Shown here: one piece after another, positions 1 to 12,990 of the stretch
Numbering within the stretch: position 1 is the first letter of the stretch
Layout of the letters: each line of letters starts with the position of its first letter
DNA from: Brachybacterium fresconis
Lineage (GTDB): Bacteria; Actinomycetota; Actinomycetes; Actinomycetales; Dermabacteraceae
Direction: 5' to 3'
Assembly: GCF_017876515.1 (NCBI RefSeq)
Contig: NZ_JAGIOC010000001.1
Coordinates: 1-64,000 of the forward strand
Length of the DNA: 64,000 nucleotides
Program-made: the position numbers and the translations under genes
The notes under the pieces: generated by a model
Told to the model about the DNA's origin: nothing
The model's input: the letters and a program-made list of their open reading frames with translations, nothing else
The model's database searches: none

Positions 1-128
1 GTGCGCGTGTTGCTTGATATCTCAATAGCGTGTCTGTTTATTGATGCCATTATTTTGAATGGCAAATTTTAACGGATGATTAGCAGTTTATGCTAGTTGT
101 TTGTTGTTTGCTGGGATTTTTCTATGTT
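1..128 (+). other. rRNA operon leader (partial)
   Basis: This is an AT-rich stretch upstream of 16S that begins at the window edge. It holds a perfect 7-bp hairpin (45-51 with 58-64, loop 52-57) followed by AATTTT. A segment at 30-46 can pair with 1720-1736 beyond the 16S 3' end, as expected for a processing stalk. Because the stalk is already within transcribed RNA, the rrn promoters probably lie upstream of position 1. I see no convincing promoter here. Confidence 0.6.
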
Positions 129-5075
<4,947 letters not shown>

Positions 5076-5182
5076 TTTTTGTTTACTGTTGTGTGTTCGC
5101 GTCCACTGTGTGGTTCTGGAGAAACAATCCCAGGACACTGTTCCCGGCTGGGGTTGGTGTTTGTGGGCTGGTTGTCTCGTCG

Positions 5183-5300
5183 TGTTACGGCGGTCATAGC
5201 ATCGAGGAAACGCCCGGTTCCATTCCGAACCCGGAAGCTAAGCTCGATTGCGCCGATGGTACTGCACTCGGGAGGGTGTGGGAGAGTAGGACGCCGCCGG
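5183..5300 (+). rRNA. rrf: 5S ribosomal RNA
   Basis: About 118 nt. It begins TGTTACGGCGGTCATAGC and contains the conserved CCGAACCCGGAAGCTAAG block and the closing GTAGGACGCCGCC. It follows 23S by about 107 nt, and that spacer carries the 3' half of the 23S processing stalk (5093-5117). Confidence 0.97.
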
Positions 5301-5311
5301 ACATCTTCCAC

Positions 5312-5378
5312 GGGAGTGGGAGGCTGCTGGAAACCCCTCGTCTCGAGGCTGGTTTCGCGCCTCCCACTCCCTTTTTTT
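5312..5378 (+). terminator. rrn operon terminator
   Basis: A perfect 13-bp stem pairs 5312-5324 with 5359-5371. It is followed directly by seven T residues (5372-5378), a classic Rho-independent terminator. The loop can form an inner hairpin (5336-5340 with 5344-5348). Confidence 0.93.
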
Positions 5379-5771
5379 CATGCCCACCCTCCACCGCTTC
5401 CACGAGCCGACAGTCGGAGCCCGGAGCCCGGAGCACGGAGCACGGAGCACGGGTCCGGACGGCGACCTGAGCGGGACGTGCCAAGCAGCTGCGGTGCCTG
5501 TAATGGTGGACGCCCGAGTGAGGGGAGACGCGGGCGGGGCTGCTGCAGTGCATGAGCTGGGCGGCTGTGGTTCATGAGGGGCCGATGCGGACCCGGGAGA
5601 TCGTCGTGGCGGCCAGCAGTGTCGTGATGCACCGGGTGGACCTCCTGCGCCGGCCGTGCCGGTGAAAGCAGTCACGGAACCCGCCCTACCGAGGAGTCAA
5701 TTCCGCAGAACGTCCTAGGCTGGGGACTCGACAAGGGCATAGGGCGAGACGACGAGAGACGGACGGTTCAC
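5379..5771. other. Intergenic region after rrn operon
   Basis: I see no supported gene in these 393 bases. They hold a heptanucleotide tandem repeat (5416-5450), reported separately. A possible -10 box TAGGCT at 5716-5721 lies ahead of the TPR gene, but I find no matching -35 and no ribosome binding site before 5772. Confidence 0.5.
5416..5450. repeat. 7-nt tandem repeat, 5 copies
   Basis: There are five contiguous heptamers: two GGAGCCC followed by three GGAGCAC. They lie in the spacer just after the rRNA terminator, outside any gene. The period is not coding-like in context, because no open frame runs through with support. Confidence 0.9.
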
Positions 5772-7199
5772 GTGGCTGAGCACAGCAACAGCAACAGCGA
5801 CCGCGGGCACGGCAGGACGAGCCGGGGCGACGAGCGGCGCGATCAGCGCCCCTCCGCGCCCCGCACCCGGCCCCCGTATCGCAGCGGGCAGTCGTGGTCC
5901 CGCCCCAGCTCCTCCGGCGATGGCTCTCGAGGTGGACGAGATGAGGGTCGCGGAAGTCGGTCGTCGCAGCGTTCTGACGGACCGGATGCTGATCGGCTTC
6001 GCACGGATCGCGGAAGCTCTCAGGCTGGCCGTCCCGACCGGGGGCAGCGCCCGGGTGATCGTTCGTACCGCGGGGAGCGCCAGGACGGCCGCTCGTACCG
6101 CGGGGAGCGCCAGGACGGTCGTTCGTACCGTGGGGAGCGCCAGGAGGGCCGCTCGCACCGCGGGGACCGCGAAGCGGATCGCGGAGACCGTCGCGGCCCC
6201 CGTTCCGGTCCCGGCGGCGACGGGCGGGACTCCGGCTCGCACCGTCGGGGGCGGGACGCCGGCGCGGACCGTCGCCACGATCGCGCGGACCGGGACGACC
6301 GCGGCCGCCCGGGCGGCCGGCCCGAGGATCGTCGCTCCTCGCGCCCCGGCCAGGAAGCTCGCGCCGATCGCCCCTTCGAGCCCAGGATCCCCGAAGGCAT
6401 CACCGGTCGCGAACTCGACAAGGAGCTCCGGGAGGAGCTGCGCGGGCTGAGCAAGGAGACCGCCGACCGCGTCGCACAGCACCTGGTCGCCGCCTACCTC
6501 CTGGAGGACGGCGACTCCGAACTCTCCCAGGCGCACGCCCGCTTCGCCGCCCGCATCGGCGGCCGCGTCGGCGGCGTGCGCGAGACCTACGGGATCCTCG
6601 CCTACCGCGCCGGTGACTACCGCACCGCCGTCCGCGAGCTACGGACCTCCCTGCGCATCACCGGGCGCACCGACGTGCTCCCGACCATCGCCGACTCCGA
6701 ACGGGGGATGGGACGCCCGGAGCGGGCGCTCGATCTCGCGGCCTCCGACGACGCCGCCGCGCTCGGCGTGGAGGCGGCGATCGAGCTGATGATCGTGGTC
6801 GCCGGTGCCTACGCCGACACCGGCGATGTCGAGACCGCCCTGCGCACCCTCGAGGTGCCCGCCCTGCGGCACAAGGTCGACGGCCGGTGGCAGGTGCGCC
6901 TGTGGGCCGCCTACGCGGATCTGCTGGACCGGGCAGAGCGCTCCGAGGAGGCCCGGCGCTGGCTCACCCTCGCCGCTGATGCCGACTCCGAGGGACTGAC
7001 CGACGCCGCCGAGCGGTTGGGCCGTCCCGCGCGAGCGGTCGAGGAGGAGCCGACCTTCGAGGACGACGAGTCCGTCGCCGTCCTGGACGCCTACGACCCG
7101 ACCACCGACGAGCCCTCCGAGACCGGAGCTGCGGCGCCGGACGAGCACGAACCCGCCATGCCCGGGCCGGCCGGTGCGGGCGTGGAGGGACGGGCATGA
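5772..7199 (+). CDS. TPR-like protein with disordered Arg/Gly-rich N-terminus
   Basis: 475 aa from a GTG start. Residues 1 to about 200 are a low-complexity, very Arg/Gly/Asp/Ser-rich, surely disordered segment. It contains four tandem copies of a 10-residue unit (RSYRGERQDG type, residues 97-136) encoded by 30-bp DNA repeats. From about 205 the protein is ordered and helical, resembling tetratricopeptide repeats (segments such as GILAYRAGDYRTAVRELR). The acidic C-terminus ends at a 4-nt ATGA overlap with the HAD gene. The same TPR-HAD-tlyA order occurs in Mycobacterium (Rv1691-Rv1694). The function is unknown; the basic tail so close to rRNA-modification genes suggests, but does not show, RNA binding. 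The start is uncertain because no clear ribosome binding site is visible. Confidence 0.8.
   Translation: MAEHSNSNSDRGHGRTSRGDERRDQRPSAPRTRPPYRSGQSWSRPSSSGDGSRGGRDEGRGSRSSQRSDGPDADRLRTDRGSSQAGRPDRGQRPGDRSYRGERQDGRSYRGERQDGRSYRGERQEGRSHRGDREADRGDRRGPRSGPGGDGRDSGSHRRGRDAGADRRHDRADRDDRGRPGGRPEDRRSSRPGQEARADRPFEPRIPEGITGRELDKELREELRGLSKETADRVAQHLVAAYLLEDGDSELSQAHARFAARIGGRVGGVRETYGILAYRAGDYRTAVRELRTSLRITGRTDVLPTIADSERGMGRPERALDLAASDDAAALGVEAAIELMIVVAGAYADTGDVETALRTLEVPALRHKVDGRWQVRLWAAYADLLDRAERSEEARRWLTLAADADSEGLTDAAERLGRPARAVEEEPTFEDDESVAVLDAYDPTTDEPSETGAAAPDEHEPAMPGPAGAGVEGRA
6060..6179 (+). repeat. 30-bp in-frame tandem repeat, 4 units
   Basis: Units at 6060-6089, 6090-6119 and 6120-6149 are near-identical; 6150-6179 is degenerate. 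Each encodes ten residues of the form RSYRGERQDG. Being in frame, changes in copy number would lengthen or shorten the disordered domain without breaking the gene. Confidence 0.92.
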
Positions 7200-8212
7200 T
7201 CCGTCGGCCCGATCCCTCGCTGCTGGATCTCTACGACGCCCTGCTGCTGGACCTCGACGGGACCCTCATGCACGGGGCCGCCCCGATCCCGCACGCCGCC
7301 GCCGCGGTGGACCGCGCCCGGGCCGCCGGGACCACCGTGGTCTTCGCGACCAACAACGCCTCCCGCACCCCGCGACAGGCCGCGGAACACCTCGCCCAGG
7401 TGGGCGTCGCCGCGCAGCCCGAGGAGTTCGTGACCTCCCCGCAGGTCGCCTCCCGTCTGCTCGCAGACCGGCTCGAGCCCGGCCAGAAGGTGCTCGTCGT
7501 CGGCGGCGAGAGCCTTGCCGCCGAGATCCGCGAATCCGGTCTCGAGCCCGTCACGACCGACAGCCCGGACGTCGTCGCCGTCGTCCAGGGCTGGTCCCCG
7601 ACCCTGGACTGGTCGATCCTCGCCGAAGGCGCCTACGCCATCGGCCACGGCGCCTGGTGGATGGCGACCAACATCGACGCCACCTTGCCCACCGAACGCG
7701 GAATGGCACCCGGCAACGGCGCGATGGTCGCAGCCCTGCGCCACGCCACCGGCGTCGAGCCCGCGGTCGCCGGCAAGCCGGAGCCCGGGATGTTCACCGT
7801 CGCCGCCCGCGATGCCTCCTCCCGTCGCCCGCTGATCATCGGCGACCGCCTCGACACCGACATCGAAGGAGCGGTGCGCGCCGGCATGGACTCCCTGCTG
7901 GTGCTCACCGGCGTCGACGGCATCGACGCGGCCCTGCGCGCCGACCCCGTGCGCCGCCCCACCTTCATCCTCTCCGATCTCTCCGAGCTGGGCGCCCCGT
8001 TCCCGCTGCCCGTCCTGGACGGCGACCGCGTCCGCTGCGGCGCGGTCGGAGCCCGCTGGGTCGACGGAGACATCGTCCTGACCGGCCGTCTCGGGGACCC
8101 GCGGGTGCTCCGTGCCGTCCTGGCCCTCCTGCATGCGCGCGCCGCGCAGGGTCCCTGGACCGGACGGCTGCTGGACCGCGAGGGCACCGAGCAGCGACCC
8201 AACGACCGGTGA
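7196..8212 (+). CDS. HAD-superfamily phosphatase (NagD/PGP-like, subfamily IIA)
   Basis: 338 aa. HAD motif I is DLDGT at residues 19-23 (nucleophile Asp19, acid/base Asp21). The threonine motif lies in VVFATNNASRTP, and a late GDRLDTDIEGA block supplies the Mg-binding aspartates. The large cap between motifs II and III fits the NagD/phosphoglycolate/glycerol-3-phosphate phosphatase subfamily. The neighbour order matches Mycobacterium Rv1692, described as a glycerol-3-phosphate phosphatase, so a housekeeping small-phosphometabolite phosphatase is likely. The substrate cannot be read from sequence. The start overlaps the TPR gene by ATGA, so it is translationally coupled. Its stop overlaps the tlyA start. 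Confidence 0.92.
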   Translation: MIRRPDPSLLDLYDALLLDLDGTLMHGAAPIPHAAAAVDRARAAGTTVVFATNNASRTPRQAAEHLAQVGVAAQPEEFVTSPQVASRLLADRLEPGQKVLVVGGESLAAEIRESGLEPVTTDSPDVVAVVQGWSPTLDWSILAEGAYAIGHGAWWMATNIDATLPTERGMAPGNGAMVAALRHATGVEPAVAGKPEPGMFTVAARDASSRRPLIIGDRLDTDIEGAVRAGMDSLLVLTGVDGIDAALRADPVRRPTFILSDLSELGAPFPLPVLDGDRVRCGAVGARWVDGDIVLTGRLGDPRVLRAVLALLHARAAQGPWTGRLLDREGTEQRPNDR

Positions 8213-9087
8213 GCCCGGAACGCCTCGACATCGCCCTGGCCGCCGCAGGGCTCGCCCGATCCCGCAGCCATGCCCGGCGCGTCATCGAGGAGGGCCGCGC
8301 CCGCCTCGACGGGCGCCCCGCGATGAAGCCCTCGACCCCGGTGCCCCCGGGTGCTCGGCTGCAGGTCGTCGACGTCCCTGACGGCATCGAGTACGCCTCC
8401 CGGGCCGCCCACAAGCTCCTGGGGGCGATGGACACCCTGGGCCTGGATCCCGCCGGAGCCCGCTGCCTGGACGCGGGCGCCTCCACCGGCGGCTTCAGCG
8501 ACGTCCTGCTGCGACGGGGGGCCGACCGCGTGATCGCCGTCGACATCGGCCACGACCAGCTCGCCGAGCACGTGGCCCGCGACCCCCGGGTGAGCGTGCG
8601 CGACGGCATCAGCGTGCGTGACCTCACTCCGGCGCTGATCGGCGGCACGGTCGACCTCCTGGTCGCGGATCTCTCCTTCATCTCCCTGGCCACCGTGATC
8701 GCCCCGCTGGCGCGTGTCGTGCGCACCGGCGGCGACCTGCTGATCATGGTCAAACCCCAGTTCGAGGTGGGGCGTGCCGCGCTGCCGCGCACGGGTGTGG
8801 TCACCGAACCCGCGGCCCGCACCGCCGCCGTGACCGGGGTCGCCGAGGCCGCCGCCGGGGCCGGGCTGGCGCTGCAGGGCGTCGGCCCCAGCGCCCTGCC
8901 CGGCCAGGACGGCAACCGTGAGTACTTCCTGCACCTGCGGCCCACCGGCGTGACCTGCGCGATGGACGAGGTCGCCTGTGACATGATCGGGGACGCCGTG
9001 CGCGAGAACCGATCACGCCATCGGGAGATCTCGCGCGGCACGCCGCACGACCCTGCCGATGCTCCGACCGACGCCCAGGAGGACTGA
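8209..9087 (+). CDS. tlyA: TlyA family rRNA (cytidine-2'-O)-methyltransferase
   Basis: 292 aa from a GTG that overlaps the TGA of the HAD gene. An S4 RNA-binding domain occupies residues 3-60 (RLDIALAAAGLARSRSHARR). An FtsJ/RrmJ-like SAM methyltransferase fold follows: motif I CLDAGASTGGFSD at 86-98, then LLVADLSFISL and a VKPQFEVG block with the catalytic lysine. Family members 2'-O-methylate cytidines in 16S and 23S rRNA, and their loss gives capreomycin resistance in mycobacteria. Gene order tlyA-nadK-recN is conserved in actinobacteria. Much longer open frames extend upstream, but the protein homology starts at this GTG. Confidence 0.94.
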   Translation: MSPERLDIALAAAGLARSRSHARRVIEEGRARLDGRPAMKPSTPVPPGARLQVVDVPDGIEYASRAAHKLLGAMDTLGLDPAGARCLDAGASTGGFSDVLLRRGADRVIAVDIGHDQLAEHVARDPRVSVRDGISVRDLTPALIGGTVDLLVADLSFISLATVIAPLARVVRTGGDLLIMVKPQFEVGRAALPRTGVVTEPAARTAAVTGVAEAAAGAGLALQGVGPSALPGQDGNREYFLHLRPTGVTCAMDEVACDMIGDAVRENRSRHREISRGTPHDPADAPTDAQED

Positions 9088-9091
9088 CCAG

Positions 9092-10036
9092 ATGAGACGG
9101 TTCCTCCTCTATGTCCACACGGGGCGGCGCGCCGCCCTCGGCGCCATGCTCACGGTCCTCGAGGAGCTCACCCGGCGCGATGTGCGCGGCGTGGTGGTCG
9201 ACGATCAGGTCGACGAGATCATGGCCCTGCCGGAGGACGCGGCACCCCCGAAGCTGCTGACCTTCCTCACCAACGGCGGAGTGGACGTGCTGGACGCCGT
9301 CTCGGCCGCCGACCTCGTCGAGCTCGGCATCGTCCTGGGCGGCGACGGCACCATCCTGCGGGCCCTGGAAGCGGTCCGGGAGGCCGACGTCCCGGTCCAT
9401 GGCGTCAACCTCGGCCACGTCGGCTTCCTGGCCGAGAGCGAGGTCGAGGACCTCTCGATCACCGTCGCGCGTCTGCTGGACGGTGACTACGAGATCGAGA
9501 AGCGCGCCGCGCTCGACGTGCACGTGCTGGACGGCGACGACCACCCGGTCGAGGAGCACTGGGCGCTGAACGAGGCCTCGCTCGAGAAAGCCGACCGGCT
9601 CAAGATGATCAACGTCGCCATCGAGATCGACGGCCGCCCCGTCTCCTCCTTCGGCTGCGACGGCGTGGTGCTGTCCACCTCCACCGGCTCGACCGCCTAC
9701 GCCTTCAGCGCCGGCGGCCCGGTGATCTGGCCCGAGGTCGATGCCATGCTGCTGATCCCGCTGGCCGCCCACGCCCTGTTCGCCCGCCCGCTGGTGCTGG
9801 GCCGCTCCTCCGAGGCGGCGATCGAGATGACCCTCGACAACCGCGAGGACGGCATCCTCACCCTCGACGGCCGCCGCACCGCCGAGATCACCGCCGGGAT
9901 GCGCGTCGAGACCCGCCTGTCCGAGCGGTCCGTGCGCCTGGTCCGCCTGAGCACCACCCCCTTCGCGGATCGGCTCGTCGAGAAGTTCCAGCTCCCGGTC
10001 GTCGGCTGGCGGGGACGCAGCCCGCGCACGCGCTGA
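9092..10036 (+). CDS. nadK: NAD kinase
   Basis: 314 aa. It phosphorylates NAD to NADP in the cytosol, using ATP or polyphosphate in actinobacteria. Signature motifs are the GGDG at residues 83-86 (LGGDGTILRALE), VNLGHVGFLAE, and the NAD-binding STGSTAYAFSAGGP block. The ATG at 9092 is chosen because AGGAGG at 9077-9082 sits 9 nt upstream; an ATG further upstream at 9059 lies inside tlyA and would add 11 non-homologous residues. It follows tlyA by 4 nt and precedes recN by 16 nt, so it is part of one operon. Confidence 0.96.
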   Translation: MRRFLLYVHTGRRAALGAMLTVLEELTRRDVRGVVVDDQVDEIMALPEDAAPPKLLTFLTNGGVDVLDAVSAADLVELGIVLGGDGTILRALEAVREADVPVHGVNLGHVGFLAESEVEDLSITVARLLDGDYEIEKRAALDVHVLDGDDHPVEEHWALNEASLEKADRLKMINVAIEIDGRPVSSFGCDGVVLSTSTGSTAYAFSAGGPVIWPEVDAMLLIPLAAHALFARPLVLGRSSEAAIEMTLDNREDGILTLDGRRTAEITAGMRVETRLSERSVRLVRLSTTPFADRLVEKFQLPVVGWRGRSPRTR

Positions 10037-10052
10037 GGGGCTGATCGGTTTC

Positions 10053-11801
10053 ATGCTGTCCACCCTGCGCATCCGCCAGATCGGTGTGATCGACGATGCG
10101 ATGCTCGAGTTCGGGCCCGGATTCACCGCCCTGACCGGGGAGACCGGCGCCGGCAAGACCATGATCGTCACCGGGCTGACCATGCTCCTGGGGGACCGGC
10201 TGGACCGCGGCCGCACCCGCGGCTCGAGCACCGTCGACGGCACCCTCGCCCTGGCCGGGCACGAGGAGCTGTCCACCTCCCTCGACGAGCTCGGGGCCGA
10301 GGAGGACGACGGCGAGGTCCTCGTCGTGCGCCGCGTGACCCGTGACGGCCGCTCCCGGGCGCAGATCGGCGGCGTCCCCGTGCCGATCGGCACCCTCGCC
10401 CGCCTGGTCGGCACCGCCGTCACCGTGCATGGCCAGGCCGATCAGCAGCGACTTCGCGACCTCGACGCCCAACGGGAAGCGCTCGACCGCTTCGCCGACG
10501 CCGAGATCGGCCCGCTGCTGACCCGCCACCGCGAGATCTGGCGTGAACGCACCGCCCTGACCGAGCAGGTCGCCGAGCTCGACGGACTGCTGGCCGAGCG
10601 CGACCGCCGCGGCACCGCCCTGCGCGAGGCGCTCGAGCGCATCGAGGCCTCCGACCCCCAGGTGGGGGAGGACGACGCGCTGCGCACCGAGCTCGAACGG
10701 CTCGGCAACGCCGAGGAGCTGCGGGGCGGGGCGACCCAGGCCGCCCTGGCCCTGGTCGGGGACGACGACGGTCCCGCCGCCGGCTCCCTGCTGGACGTCG
10801 CCTCCGAGTCCCTGGGCCGCGCCGCCCGCACCGACACCACCCTGGCGCCGCTGGTCGAACGCCTGGACGCCGCTCGCATCGAGCTCTCGGACATCTCGGG
10901 CGAGCTGACCCGCTATGCCGAGGACATCGACGCCTCCCCGGGCCGTCTCGACGAGGCGAACGAGCGGCTGCACGAGCTGACCGTCCTGGTGCGGGACCTC
11001 GGTGCCCTGCTGCCCGGGCCCGACGGCCCCGCCGAGGACGTCACCGCGCTGCTGGAGACCTCCCGCGGCGCCGCCGTCGACCTCGATCGCTTCGAGGGCG
11101 CCGAGCAGGAGCGCGCCACCGCCGCCACCCGTCTCGAGGCCGTCCAGGACGAGCTGGAGGAGACCGCCGACGCCCTGACCGCCGCCCGGACGGCCGCGGC
11201 CGAGCGCCTGGCCGCGGCGGTGCAGGAGGAGCTGCGCCACCTCGAGATGCCCGACGCCGCCCTCCGCGTCGACGTCACGCAGCGGACCCACCGCTCCCAC
11301 GGCCGCGACGCCGTCGCGATCCTGCTGGCGCCGCACCCGGGCGCCGAGCCCCTGCCGGTCGCCCAGGCGGCCTCCGGCGGCGAGCTCTCCCGCGTCATGC
11401 TGGCCCTCGAGGTGGCGCTGGCCTCCTCCCGCAGCGACCGCACCGCCGCCCCCGTGTTCGTCTTCGACGAGATCGACGCGGGCATCGGCGGCCGGGCCGC
11501 CCTCGCCGTCGGCCAGCGCCTGGCGCAGCTGGCCCGTCATGCACAGGTCATCGTCGTCACCCACCTGCCGCAGGTCGCGGCCCACGCCGGCACCCATCTG
11601 CAGATCGTGAAGTCCTCGACCGACGGAGCCACCAGCTCCACCGTCGAGACCCTGGAGCGGCCCGGTCGGATCCGGGAGCTGGCCCGCATGCTCGCGGGGG
11701 ACGACGCCTCCGACCTCGCCCTCGCGCACGCGGAGGAGCTGCTGGAGGCGGCGAGCACCGTGCCCGTCGGCCGGCCCTCGCCGCGCGGGGCCGTCGGATG
11801 A
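10053..11801 (+). CDS. recN: DNA repair protein RecN
   Basis: 582 aa SMC-like ATPase for double-strand-break repair. Walker A is GETGAGKT at residues 29-36. A long central helical, coiled-coil arm rich in Leu/Glu/Arg follows, then the ABC signature ASGGELSRVMLALE and Walker B VFVFDEIDAGIGG with a D-loop and a TH switch (VTHLPQVA). The length is normal for the family. It sits between nadK and steA as in Mycobacterium. I looked for a LexA-type box upstream and saw none, so it appears to be expressed with the operon rather than from its own SOS promoter. Confidence 0.96.
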   Translation: MLSTLRIRQIGVIDDAMLEFGPGFTALTGETGAGKTMIVTGLTMLLGDRLDRGRTRGSSTVDGTLALAGHEELSTSLDELGAEEDDGEVLVVRRVTRDGRSRAQIGGVPVPIGTLARLVGTAVTVHGQADQQRLRDLDAQREALDRFADAEIGPLLTRHREIWRERTALTEQVAELDGLLAERDRRGTALREALERIEASDPQVGEDDALRTELERLGNAEELRGGATQAALALVGDDDGPAAGSLLDVASESLGRAARTDTTLAPLVERLDAARIELSDISGELTRYAEDIDASPGRLDEANERLHELTVLVRDLGALLPGPDGPAEDVTALLETSRGAAVDLDRFEGAEQERATAATRLEAVQDELEETADALTAARTAAAERLAAAVQEELRHLEMPDAALRVDVTQRTHRSHGRDAVAILLAPHPGAEPLPVAQAASGGELSRVMLALEVALASSRSDRTAAPVFVFDEIDAGIGGRAALAVGQRLAQLARHAQVIVVTHLPQVAAHAGTHLQIVKSSTDGATSSTVETLERPGRIRELARMLAGDDASDLALAHAEELLEAASTVPVGRPSPRGAVG

Positions 11802-12976
11802 GCGCCGCACCGCCGACGGTCTCCGGCACCGCCCGGCTGGGCAAACGGACCAAGGACCTCACCAAGCGCCTCGAGTCCGGGGACATCGCGATCATCGACC
11901 ACGAGGACATCGACCGGGTGGCCGCGGAGGCCCTGGTCGAACGCCGCCCCGCGGCCGTGCTGAACGTCTCCGCCTCCACCTCCGGGCGCTATCCCAATGC
12001 GGGCCCGCGCATCCTCGTCGAGGCCGGGATCGCGCTCGTCGACGAGCTCGGCGAGAACGTGTTCGAGGAGATCCGGGACGGGCAGGAGGTCCATGTCGAC
12101 GGCTCGCGGGTGCTGCTCGATGACCTGGTGATCGCCGAGGGCACGGCGCAGGACGATGCGACGATCGCCGCCTCCCAGCAGATCGCCCGCGACGGGCTCT
12201 CCGAACAGCTGGAGCTGTTCGCCGAGAACACGATGGAGTACATGCTGCGCGAGCGCGACCTGCTGCTGGACGGGATCGGCGCCCCCGCGGTGCGCACCGT
12301 CCTGGACGGCCGGCCGGCCCTGATCGTGGTGCGCGGGTACCACTACAAGGAGGACCTCGCCACGCTGCGGCCCTTCCTGCGGGAGAACCGACCCGTCATC
12401 ATCGGCGTCGACGGCGGGGCCGACGCGGTGCTCGACGCCGGGTTCCGCCCCGACATGATCATCGGGGACATGGACTCCGTCTCCGATCGCGCCCTGCGCA
12501 GCGGCGCCGAGCTCGTCGTCCACGCCTACCGCGACGGTCGCGCCCCCGGCGCGGAGCGCCTGCGGGAGCTCGGGCTCGGCGACGAGGTCGTGCTCTTCCC
12601 CGCCTCGGGCACCAGCGAGGACATCGCCATGCTGCTGGCCGACGAGAAGGGCGCCTCCGTGATCGTCGCCGTCGGCACCCACGGCACCCTCGAGGAGTTC
12701 CTCGACAAGGGGCGGGCCGGGATGAGCTCGACATTCCTCACGCGACTGCGGATCGGCTCGAAGCTGGTCGACGCCAAAGGGGTCTCACGCCTGTACCGTC
12801 AGAGGATCTCCACCTTCCAGCTGGTGCTGCTCGCGCTGGCCGGCCTGGCCGCCCTCGCGGTCGCGCTCTGGGCCACCCCCGGCGGCCAGGCCCTGGTCCA
12901 GATCCTCGGCGCCCGTCTCGATACCTTGCTGTCCTGGTTCACCGTGCTGTTCTCACCCCGGGCCTCCGGGTCGTAG
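11798..12976 (+). CDS. steA: SteA-like cytokinetic ring protein (thiamine pyrophosphokinase-like fold)
   Basis: 392 aa. The middle has a thiamine-pyrophosphokinase-like block (VIIGVDGGADAVLDAGFRPD, then IIGDMDS). The C-terminus has a single predicted transmembrane helix at about 340-358 followed by a short tail. This is the architecture of Rv1697 and C. glutamicum SteA, which acts with SteB at the division septum to control peptidoglycan hydrolase RipA. The start overlaps recN by ATGA, and the steB-like gene follows 14 nt later. The SteA name rests on architecture and conserved order; the enzymatic TPK activity is probably not retained. Confidence 0.85.
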   Translation: MSAAPPTVSGTARLGKRTKDLTKRLESGDIAIIDHEDIDRVAAEALVERRPAAVLNVSASTSGRYPNAGPRILVEAGIALVDELGENVFEEIRDGQEVHVDGSRVLLDDLVIAEGTAQDDATIAASQQIARDGLSEQLELFAENTMEYMLRERDLLLDGIGAPAVRTVLDGRPALIVVRGYHYKEDLATLRPFLRENRPVIIGVDGGADAVLDAGFRPDMIIGDMDSVSDRALRSGAELVVHAYRDGRAPGAERLRELGLGDEVVLFPASGTSEDIAMLLADEKGASVIVAVGTHGTLEEFLDKGRAGMSSTFLTRLRIGSKLVDAKGVSRLYRQRISTFQLVLLALAGLAALAVALWATPGGQALVQILGARLDTLLSWFTVLFSPRASGS

Positions 12977-12990
12977 GAGGGTCTCGACCC

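Noticed and set aside
5715-6536. Minus-strand 273-codon frame opposite the TPR gene
   Set aside because: Its Ala/Val/Arg-rich repeats are the mirror of the RG-rich repeat region; no motif or start signal is present.
10037-10052. SOS box for recN
   Set aside because: The 16-nt gap before recN has no CGAAC/GTTCG element, and none was found just upstream within nadK.
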